Source: Actinomycetes bacterium
GTDB taxonomy: Bacteria > Actinomycetota > Acidimicrobiia > Acidimicrobiales > Acidimicrobilacustridaceae
Length of the DNA stretch: 64,000 nucleotides
Assembly (NCBI GenBank): GCA_029782145.1
Contig: JAKOVH010000013.1
Location: 1 to 64,000 of the forward strand
Direction: 5' to 3'
This document shows positions 58,142-64,000 of this stretch, in pieces. The position numbers and the translations under genes are program-made. The first letter of the stretch is position 1. Each line of letters opens with the position of its first letter. Below the pieces are notes generated by a model. That model made no database searches. It saw nothing but the letters and a program-made list of their open reading frames with translations, and had not been told where the DNA came from.

Positions 58142-59821
58142 TCAGGTCCCGGCCCCGCCCGCGGCCTGCTCGGCGGCGGACTCGGCGGCGGACTCCGCGG
58201 TGGCGCGGGCCCAGCGGTAGTCCGCCTTGCCGGCGGGGGAGCGGACCACCCGGTCGACGAAGAGGATCGCCTTGGGCAGCTTGAACCGGGCGATGTGGCG
58301 CTCGCACTCGGCGAGCAGCTCGTCGGGCCCGGCGGTGAAGCCGTCACGGAGCTGCACCACCGCCACCACCTCCTGCCCCCAACGCGGCGACGGGCGGCCG
58401 GTCACCACGACGTCGTAGACCGCGGGGTGGTGGGCGAGGGCGGCCTCGACCTCCTCGGCGAAGATCTTCTCCCCGCCGGAGTTGATGGTGACCGAGTCGC
58501 GGCCGTGCAGCTCCAGCAGCCCGTCGGCGGTGACCCGGGCCCGGTCACCGGGCACGGAGTAGCGCACGCCGTCGACGGTGGGGAACGTGCGGGCCGTCTT
58601 GGCCTCGTCGCCCAGGTAGCCGAGCGGCACCCGCCCCGTCTGGGCCAGCCAGCCGAGCTCCTCGCTGCCCGGCTCGAGCAGGCGGCTGAGGTCCTCCGAC
58701 ACGATGGCCATGCCGGTGCCCGGCGTGAAGGTGCCGGTGGAGACGGGGGCGCCGGCGCCGGTGATCTGCGAGGCCTGGGTGCCGGTCTCCGACGCACCGA
58801 GGCCGTCCATGATCGCCATGCCCGGGATGCGATCGAGCAGGCCGGCCTTCACGGGCGCCGAGAGCGCGGCGCCGCCGCTGATGAGCAGCACCAGCGACGA
58901 CAGGTCGTAGCGGTGGCGGTCGAGCGCGTCGAGGAGGGGACGACCGAAGGCGTCACCGACGATGAGGACGATGCCCACCTTCTCGTGCTCGACGGTGGCC
59001 CACACCGCCGCCGGGTCGAAGGTGGTCGTGTCGTCGGGGAGCACCACGGTGTTGCCCTGGCCCAGGGCGTTGAGGGCCAGCCAGTGCGCGGCGCCGTGCA
59101 TGAACGGCGCCGCCGGCAGCACGCGGGTGCCGCCGTGGCGGGCGTTCTCGACGATGGTGGCGAGGTCGGGCCACTCCTCGCCGGTGGCGAGCTGCCGGCC
59201 GCCGAGGGCGGCGGGGTAGATGTCGCCCTGGCGCCACAGGACGCCCTTGGGCATGCCGGTGGTGCCGCCGGTGTAGAGGATGTAGAGGTCGTCGGGCGAC
59301 GGCGGCTCGGCGGGCGGGGCGGCGTGCACCCCGGCCAGGGCGTCGTCGTACCAGCGGGCGTCGGGCAGCAGGGACTGGCCGGACCGGTCGGGCACCTGCA
59401 GCAGCACCTGGAGGTCGGGGAGCTCGGCACGGACCTGCTCGAGCACCGGGGCGAACGTCGAGTGGTAGACGATGGCCCGGGCCCGCGAGTCGGTGAGCAG
59501 GTAGCGGAGCTCCTCGGCGACGTAGCGGTAGTTGACGTTGAACGGCGCGACCCGGGCGGCGTAGGCGCCGAGCATGCCCTCGAGGTACTCCGGCCCGTTG
59601 TGGAGGTAGAGCGCCAGGTGGTCCTGCCCCGACTCCCAGCCCTGCAGCTCGGACCGCTCGCGGTGGCATCCGAGGCCGGCGGCACCGAGCACGGCGGCCA
59701 GCCGGTCGCAGCGCTCCTGCAGCCGGGCGAAGTTGAGCCTGGCGGAGCCCTGGACGATCGCGTCGCGGTCGGGGACGGCCTCGGCCACGGCCCGCACGAC
59801 CTGGGACAGGTTGAACTCCAT
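58142..59821 (-). CDS. AMP-dependent acyl-CoA synthetase
   Basis: 559 residues from ATG 59821, preceded by GGGGGGAG. LYILYTGGTTGMPKGVLWRQ is the AMP-binding loop; MDGLGASETGTQAS, SVPGDRARVTADG and RSPAGKADYRWARA follow in the expected order, with the catalytic Lys in the last. It belongs to the fatty-acid/steroid-acid CoA ligase group common in actinomycetes. The residues after 540 are Ala/Glu repeats (AESAAESAAEQAAGG). A frame reaching 60856 is spurious. Substrate cannot be told from the sequence. Confidence 0.9.
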   Translation of the reverse strand: MEFNLSQVVRAVAEAVPDRDAIVQGSARLNFARLQERCDRLAAVLGAAGLGCHRERSELQGWESGQDHLALYLHNGPEYLEGMLGAYAARVAPFNVNYRYVAEELRYLLTDSRARAIVYHSTFAPVLEQVRAELPDLQVLLQVPDRSGQSLLPDARWYDDALAGVHAAPPAEPPSPDDLYILYTGGTTGMPKGVLWRQGDIYPAALGGRQLATGEEWPDLATIVENARHGGTRVLPAAPFMHGAAHWLALNALGQGNTVVLPDDTTTFDPAAVWATVEHEKVGIVLIVGDAFGRPLLDALDRHRYDLSSLVLLISGGAALSAPVKAGLLDRIPGMAIMDGLGASETGTQASQITGAGAPVSTGTFTPGTGMAIVSEDLSRLLEPGSEELGWLAQTGRVPLGYLGDEAKTARTFPTVDGVRYSVPGDRARVTADGLLELHGRDSVTINSGGEKIFAEEVEAALAHHPAVYDVVVTGRPSPRWGQEVVAVVQLRDGFTAGPDELLAECERHIARFKLPKAILFVDRVVRSPAGKADYRWARATAESAAESAAEQAAGGAGT

Positions 59822-59901
59822 CGCGCTCCCCCCGGTGCCGGCCCCGCGGCCGGTCGCCGGGCGGGATCGTACCGGCGGTGCCGGGCCGGGTCGGACCGCG
59901 G

Positions 59902-60267
59902 CTAGCGGAACCAGATGCGCTGGTAGTCGCGGCTCTGCGGGTGCAGGAGGAGCGCGAACAGCGCGGCGGGGAAGATCAGGTTGATGAGGAACCCGATGCT
60001 GAGAATGGCCCCGACACCGTCGGCCACGATGGCGAGGGCGAACGGAAGCAGGCCGAGGGTGGCCACGCCGACGCCCAGCCAGTAGCCCCACTTCTTCTCG
60101 TTGGCGATGCCGAAGCCCGCTGCGGCCCGCCCGACGGTGAGCACCAGGCCGATCAGGCTGAAGACCGCACCGAACAGCACACCGAAGACAGCGCTGATGT
60201 AGAGCAGGAACACGGCGATCTGCAGGGTCTGGGGCTGGGTCGGGTTGGTCCAGCGGCGCGTCTCCAT
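59902..60267 (-). CDS. Small integral membrane protein
   Basis: 121 residues from ATG 60267. Three or four hydrophobic segments (IAVFLLYISAVFGVLFGAVF, SLIGLVLTVGRAAAGFGIA, YWLGVGVATLGLLPFALAIV, AILSIGFLINLIFPAALFAL) with short polar loops, and a C terminus LHPQSRDYQRIWFR. No family with a known role is recognised. It lies upstream of the acyl-CoA synthetase gene on the same strand, 80 nt away, and its start abuts the divergent nucleotidyltransferase gene. Confidence 0.8.
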   Translation of the reverse strand: METRRWTNPTQPQTLQIAVFLLYISAVFGVLFGAVFSLIGLVLTVGRAAAGFGIANEKKWGYWLGVGVATLGLLPFALAIVADGVGAILSIGFLINLIFPAALFALLLHPQSRDYQRIWFR

Positions 60268-60283
60268 GCGACACAGTGTGGCA

Positions 60284-61162
60284 GTGACCCAGGGCGGAGG
60301 AAACGCGGAGCGGCGGTCGGTCGTCGCAGTGGTGCTCGCGGCGGGCGCCGGCACCCGCCTCGCGCCCCTCACCGACGTGCGCCCCAAGGCGCTGTGCCCC
60401 GTCGGCGGGCGGGCCCTGCTCGACCTGGCGGTGGAGCGCGTCGCGCCGGCGGCCGAGGCGGTGGCGGTGAACCTCCACCACGGCTCGCAGCTCGTGCGGG
60501 CCCACGTGGCGCAGCGCGCCGGGCCGCCGATCCACCTGTCCGAGGAGCAGCCCGAGGCGCTCGGCACGGCCGGGGCGATCGGCGCGCTGCGGGACTGGAT
60601 CGACGGGCGTGACGTGCTCGTGGTCAACGCCGACACGTGGGCCCCGGGCGACCTGCGGCCCTTCGTCGCGGCGTGGGACCGCCGCCACCCCGCCGTGCTC
60701 GTCCACGGCACCGACCAGTTCGGGCCGCAGGCGGGCGTCGTGGCGAGCCTCCTGCCGTGGGCCGACGCGGCGCGCCTCCTCCCGGAGCCCACCGGCCTCT
60801 ACGAGGCGGTGTGGCGTCCCCGCCACGAGCGGGGCCACCTGGCGGTCGTCCGCCACGAGGGGCCCTTCGTCGACTGCGGCACGCCGCTCGACTACCTCGA
60901 GGCCAACCTGGCCGCAGCGGGGCTCGCCGGTGGTCGCATCGTCGACCCCACGGCGATGGTGCCCGACGGCGCCGTGCGCGGGCGGTGCGTCGTCGGCGCG
61001 GGTGCCGTCGTGGAGGGCCGGGTGCAGGACAGCGTGCTGTGGCCCGGCGTGATGGTCGGGCCCGGCGAGGAGCTGGTTCGGTGCGTGCGGGCCAGCGCGG
61101 CGCTCACGGTCGGCCCGCTCGAGCCGCTCGAGCCGGTCGGCGAGACGGAGCGGTCAGGGTGA
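60284..61162 (+). CDS. Sugar-phosphate nucleotidyltransferase-like protein
   Basis: About 292 residues. VVAVVLAAGAGTRLAPLTDV and RPKALCPVGGRALLDLAVER form the nucleotide-binding loop and Lys motif of the NTP-transferase family (RmlA/GlmU/ManC type). DVLVVNADTWAPG holds the Asp of the metal site, and PFVDCGTPLDYLEANLAA the late substrate motif. A short left-handed-helix-like tail (VVGAGAVVEGRVQDSVLWPG) follows. The start is uncertain: GTG 60284 is used here, ATG 60266 is the longer option. The last 59 nt overlap rlmN in antisense. Confidence 0.85.
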   Translation: MTQGGGNAERRSVVAVVLAAGAGTRLAPLTDVRPKALCPVGGRALLDLAVERVAPAAEAVAVNLHHGSQLVRAHVAQRAGPPIHLSEEQPEALGTAGAIGALRDWIDGRDVLVVNADTWAPGDLRPFVAAWDRRHPAVLVHGTDQFGPQAGVVASLLPWADAARLLPEPTGLYEAVWRPRHERGHLAVVRHEGPFVDCGTPLDYLEANLAAAGLAGGRIVDPTAMVPDGAVRGRCVVGAGAVVEGRVQDSVLWPGVMVGPGEELVRCVRASAALTVGPLEPLEPVGETERSG

Positions 61163-62183
61163 CCTGGTGCTCGGCCCGGAGCTGGCCGCAGGCGGCGTCG
61201 ATCTCGGTGCCGCGGTTGGCCCGCACGGTGGCGTTGACCCCGAGCGAGCGGAGCCGGTCACGGAAGGCCTCCACCCGCTCGGGCGGCGAGCCGGCGGTGG
61301 GCCAGCCCGGGGTGGCGTTGAGGGGGATGAGGTTGACGTGGGCCCGGAGCCGGCGGGCCGCGGCGGCCAGCTCCTCGGCGTCGGTGCGCCGGTCGTTCAC
61401 CCCGTCGATCAGGGCCCACTCGAACGAGAGCCGGCGGTTCTTGGACCTGAGGTGGTCCTCGCAGGCCGCGTAGAGCTCCGAGAGCGGGTAGCGGCGGTTG
61501 ATGGGCACCAGCTCGTCGCGCAGGACGTCGTTGGCGGCGTGTAGCGACACCGCCAGGTTGACCGGGAGGTCCTCGGCAGCCATGCGCCGGATGCCGGGCA
61601 CGATGCCGACCGTCGACACGGTGAGGTGCCGGGCCGACAGGCCGAGGTCGGCGTGGATGCGCCGGATCGCCGCCCACACCCGGTCGTAGTTGGCGAGCGG
61701 CTCACCCATCCCCATGAACACGACGTTCGACAGGCGCCGAGGCGTGGGCCCCTCGCCGGCTCGGCGGCTGGCCCGGACGACCTGCTCGACGATCTCACCC
61801 ACCGAGAGGTTGCGCTCGAAGCCCGCCTGCCCGGTGGCGCAGAAGCCGCACGCCATGGCGCACCCGGCCTGGGTGCTGACGCACGCGGTCGAGCGGTCGG
61901 GGTAGTGCATGAGCACGGTCTCGATCGACGCGCCGTCGGCGAGGGCCCACAGCCACTTGACCGTGTCGCCGTCGTCGCTCACCGACTCGGCGACGGGGGA
62001 CAGCGCGCAGGGCATCACCTCTGTGAGCCGGGCCCGCAGCGCCTTCGGGAGGGTGGTCATCTCGCCCGGTTCCAGGTGGTGGGCGTAGAGGGCGGTCCAG
62101 ACCTGCTCGACGCGGTAGCGCGGCTCGCCCTCGAGCAGCCCGGCGAGGTCGTCGCGCGAGAGGTCGAAGCGGGAGGCGGGCAC
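61104..62183 (-). CDS. rlmN: 23S rRNA (adenine2503-C2)/tRNA methyltransferase RlmN
   Basis: 359 residues from GTG 62183. The radical SAM motif is Cys108-x3-Cys112-x2-Cys115 (AGCAMACGFCATGQAG). SNVVFMGMGEPLANYDRVW, HLTVSTVGIVPGIRRMA and NLAVSLHAAND are family hallmarks, and RGTEIDAACGQL carries the conserved C-terminal Cys needed for methyl transfer. It methylates A2503 of 23S rRNA and A37 of some tRNAs. It starts 4 nt after the stop of the mycothiol-synthase-like gene and probably shares its transcript. Confidence 0.96.
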   Translation of the reverse strand: MPASRFDLSRDDLAGLLEGEPRYRVEQVWTALYAHHLEPGEMTTLPKALRARLTEVMPCALSPVAESVSDDGDTVKWLWALADGASIETVLMHYPDRSTACVSTQAGCAMACGFCATGQAGFERNLSVGEIVEQVVRASRRAGEGPTPRRLSNVVFMGMGEPLANYDRVWAAIRRIHADLGLSARHLTVSTVGIVPGIRRMAAEDLPVNLAVSLHAANDVLRDELVPINRRYPLSELYAACEDHLRSKNRRLSFEWALIDGVNDRRTDAEELAAAARRLRAHVNLIPLNATPGWPTAGSPPERVEAFRDRLRSLGVNATVRANRGTEIDAACGQLRAEHQVTLTAPSRRPARAARAGRP

Positions 62184-62187
62184 CGCG

Positions 62188-62811
62188 TCAGGCTACGGGC
62201 GGTGGGGTGCCCTCCGGCGCCCACCACCGGTGGGCGCTGTGCTCGGTGAAGCCGAGCCGCTCGTAGAGGTGGCGCGCCCTGGTGTTGGAGCCCTCGACGT
62301 GGAGCATCCCGACCTCGAGGCCCCGAGCGGCGAGGTGGGCGAGCCCGGCGAGGGTGAGGGCTCGGCCGAGCCCCTGCCCCTCCACGTCGGGGTCGGTCGC
62401 GATCACGTAGATCTCGCCCATCGCCGGGTCCTCGTCGGTGGCGGGGTGCACCTTCGTCCAGCAGAACCCGACGAGCCGGCCGTCGCGCTCGTGCAGGAGG
62501 AACCCGTCCGCGTCGAACCACGGCTCGGCCTCGTGGCGGCGGAGGTCGTCGACGGTCCAGCCGGACTGGTCGGGGTGCCAGTGGAAGGCCCGGTTGTTGA
62601 CGTCGAGGAACGCCTGGTCGTCCACCCCCGACCGGAACGGGCGTAGCGCCAGCGGCGGTGGAGGGTCGGCCGGCAGGGCCCGACGCAGCTGCAGCACCTC
62701 GCGCACCAGCACCAGGCCGGCGTGGCGGGCGAGCCGCTCGTCGTCGGACGACGCCGGCTCGGCCTCGAGCATCACCAGCCGACCGTCGGGGCCGCGGGTC
62801 TCCTTGCGCAC
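62188..62811 (-). CDS. Mycothiol synthase-like GNAT acetyltransferase, short form
   Basis: 207 residues from GTG 62811. The active GNAT domain matches MshD: FLDVNNRAFHWHPDQSGWT, GFLLHERDGRLVGFCWTKVH, MGEIYVIATDPDVEGQGLGR, RHLYERLGFTEH. MshD normally has two GNAT domains over about 300 residues; here the N-terminal one is absent except for its last helix and strand (ERLARHAGLVLVREVLQLRR). A TAGCGT box (62820-62825) 8 nt before the GTG supports this short start, and nth begins only 85 nt away, so the missing domain is not hidden upstream. Possibly acetylates cysteinyl-glucosaminyl-inositol; the substrate is uncertain. Confidence 0.8.
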   Translation of the reverse strand: MRKETRGPDGRLVMLEAEPASSDDERLARHAGLVLVREVLQLRRALPADPPPPLALRPFRSGVDDQAFLDVNNRAFHWHPDQSGWTVDDLRRHEAEPWFDADGFLLHERDGRLVGFCWTKVHPATDEDPAMGEIYVIATDPDVEGQGLGRALTLAGLAHLAARGLEVGMLHVEGSNTRARHLYERLGFTEHSAHRWWAPEGTPPPVA

Positions 62812-62819
62812 GGCCGCCG

Positions 62820-62886
62820 ACGCTACCGGCGCCGTCGGAGCGGCTCCGGCGCGCCCACCGGGGCCTCACCTGGCGGCCGGTAGTGT
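62820..62886. promoter_or_regulatory. Divergent -10 boxes, short MshD-like gene and nth
   Basis: TAGCGT (62820-62825, reverse) is 8 nt from GTG 62811. TAGTGT (62881-62886, forward) is 9 nt from the nth ATG 62896. Confidence 0.35.
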
Positions 62887-62895
62887 CGGCGGCCG

Positions 62896-63537
62896 ATGGC
62901 GCGACCGAGGACACCCAAGGGCAGGGCTCGCGAGACCCTCGCCCGGCTCTCCCGTGAGTACCCCGACGCCCGCTGCGAGCTCGACCACCGCAACCCCTAC
63001 GAGCTGCTCGCCGCCACCATCCTCTCCGCCCAGTGCACCGACGCCCGGGTGAACATGGTGACCCCCACCCTGTTCGCCAGGTACCCCGAGCCGGAGGACC
63101 TGGCGGACGCCGACCCCGCCGAGGTGGAGGACATCGTGCGCAGCACCGGGTTCTACAAGAACAAGACCCGCTCGCTGATCGGGATGGCCCGGGCCCTCGT
63201 GGAGCGCTACGACGGCGAGGTCCCGTCGGCGATGAAGGACCTCGTCACGGTTCCCGGGGTCGGGCGCAAGACGGCGAACGTGGTGCGCAGCGTGGCGATG
63301 GGCTTGCCCGGGCTCCCGGTCGACACGCACGTCGGGCGCCTGTCCCTGCGCCTCGGGCTCACCACCGAGACCGACCCGGTGAAGGTGGAGCACGAGCTCA
63401 ACGCCATGGTGCCCGCCGCCCAGCGGGGCATCTTCTCGCTGCTGTTGATCCTGCACGGCCGGCGGGTCTGCGTTGCCCGCACGCCCCGCTGCGAGGTGTG
63501 CGTGCTCAACGACTTCTGTCCGGCCTCACGGGTCTGA
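62896..63537 (+). CDS. nth: Endonuclease III
   Basis: 213 residues. The helix-hairpin-helix VPGVGRKTANVVRSVA holds catalytic Lys125, and PVDTHVGRLSLRLG holds Asp143. Four cysteines at 192, 199, 202 and 208 give the C-x6-C-x2-C-x5-C iron-sulfur loop. This bifunctional glycosylase/AP lyase removes oxidised pyrimidines in base-excision repair. Complete and of usual length. The gene ends 187 nt before the predicted small RNA, and 63538-63683 shows no other gene. Confidence 0.96.
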   Translation: MARPRTPKGRARETLARLSREYPDARCELDHRNPYELLAATILSAQCTDARVNMVTPTLFARYPEPEDLADADPAEVEDIVRSTGFYKNKTRSLIGMARALVERYDGEVPSAMKDLVTVPGVGRKTANVVRSVAMGLPGLPVDTHVGRLSLRLGLTTETDPVKVEHELNAMVPAAQRGIFSLLLILHGRRVCVARTPRCEVCVLNDFCPASRV

Positions 63538-63712
63538 CCGCAGCGAGCCGGTGGCGGGATCTGCGCCCCCGGTCTGTCGGGGTCAGCCTGCCGTGCGGCT
63601 CGGGGGTCGGCGCCGGCGGTCAGGGGCGCAACCTGGGCATTTGACGACGCGGGGGATGGCCCCGTCCGAGGCTTTTGGCCGGAGTGACATTCCCTTCGCG
63701 TGCGTCGCGCGC

Positions 63713-63718
63713 TATGTT
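63713..63718 (+). promoter_or_regulatory. -10 box of the predicted small RNA
   Basis: TATGTT, about 6 nt before a strong stem that begins at 63724. A TGACAT at 63685 is too far to be a standard -35. Confidence 0.35.
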
Positions 63719-63723
63719 GTCAA

Positions 63724-63822
63724 GTACCAGGTTCCCGCCACCTGGTACGGCGACATCAACTGGGATCCGCCGCCCAGCGTCGCCCAGCCGGCGCCCCCAT
63801 CGAGGGGCGCCGGCGTCTTTTT
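63724..63822 (+). ncRNA. Predicted ~100-nt small RNA downstream of nth
   Basis: A perfect 9-bp stem (GTACCAGGT at 63724-63732, ACCTGGTAC at 63740-63748) with loop TCCCGCC starts right after the TATGTT box. About 38 nt of single-stranded C-rich sequence follow, then a strong intrinsic terminator. No reading frame with a ribosome site fits. The two-hairpin, about 100-nt, C-rich layout is like the actinobacterial 6C small RNA family, but I cannot confirm that identity. Confidence 0.55.
63787..63822 (+). terminator. Strong intrinsic terminator
   Basis: An 11-bp perfect stem (GCCGGCGCCCC at 63787-63797, GGGGCGCCGGC at 63804-63814), loop CATCGA, then GTCTTTTT. It is the only classical rho-independent terminator I found in the window. 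Confidence 0.85.
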
Positions 63823-63871
63823 GCCCGGCGCCCGTCCCGGTGCCGCCTGGGGCCTGTGCGAGGCTGGCGCG

Positions 63872-64000
63872 GTGGAGAACCGTCGAGCAGTGCTGTCCAG
63901 CGCGTCCACCAGCCTCGAGGAGCTCGTGGGCCGGGTGGTCGACGTGGCGGACGACCTGCGGCGAGCCGGCGACGAAGGCCTGGCCCACGACCTGTACGAG
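63872..64000 (+). CDS. Unidentified protein, N-terminal part
   Basis: Open frame from GTG 63872 to the window edge, 43 residues visible: VENRRAVLSSASTSLEEL, then VGRVVDVADDLRRAGDEG and LAHDLYE. It is helical and acidic, with no recognisable domain. GAGGCT with a GGCGCG spacer precedes the GTG, close to the TAGGCT arrangement of menD, so it may be leaderless. It starts 50 nt after the small-RNA terminator. Confidence 0.5.
   Translation, partial: MENRRAVLSSASTSLEELVGRVVDVADDLRRAGDEGLAHDLYE

Noticed and set aside
63620-63988. 122-codon - strand frame over the small RNA
   Set aside because: It crosses the terminator and the start of a clear + strand gene, and has no family character.

Overview
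The window is very GC-rich, tightly packed bacterial DNA. A DUF222-type protein, a mycothiol-synthase-like acetyltransferase, a menaquinone pathway, a BY-kinase and many apparently leaderless genes (TANNNT box 6-9 nt before ATG or GTG) point to an actinomycete. Acidimicrobiia is my best guess, but that is inference. I saw no rRNA, tRNA, CRISPR array, insertion sequence or prophage.

1-7.3 kb: the 5' end of a DUF222/HNH-type gene, dnaE (DNA polymerase III alpha) interrupted by a 408-residue LAGLIDADG intein, a 47-bp perfect palindrome, a TPR membrane protein, an unknown protein and a nitroreductase.

7.4-41.4 kb: a large surface-polysaccharide locus. It holds an ABC-type polysaccharide exporter (permease plus ATPase) and, separately, the parts of a Wzx/Wzy route: initiating sugar-phosphate transferase, sugar epimerase, WecG/TagA transferase, one ORF joining flippase and polymerase, and a Wzz/BY-kinase. 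Around these lie about nine glycosyltransferase polypeptides, several fused. Decorating enzymes include three PhyH-like dioxygenases, an FkbM methyltransferase, a 1134-residue methyltransferase/glycosyltransferase protein, two tandem radical SAM enzymes, two sulfotransferases and an acyltransferase-SGNH protein. The expected product is a complex, probably sulfated, methylated and acylated surface glycan. The least familiar parts are the radical SAM pair, the giant protein and the flippase-polymerase fusion.

41.5-46.3 kb: a thioredoxin-fold DUF255 protein and a TauD-like dioxygenase diverge from a promoter region carrying a nested hairpin and four 23-bp tandem repeats. An aldo/keto reductase and an enoyl-CoA hydratase follow.

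46.3-53.8 kb: menaquinone genes menE, menA, menH, menD, menF and menG on both strands, with a flavin-binding oxidase-like gene among them. menB and menC are not here.

53.9-64 kb: mostly housekeeping: an Eis-like acetyltransferase, a site-2 protease, a secreted dimethylformamidase-like protein, an acyl-CoA synthetase, a small membrane protein, a nucleotidyltransferase, rlmN, a short mycothiol-synthase-like acetyltransferase and nth. After nth comes a probable ~100-nt small RNA with its own promoter-like box and a strong intrinsic terminator, then the start of an unidentified gene.
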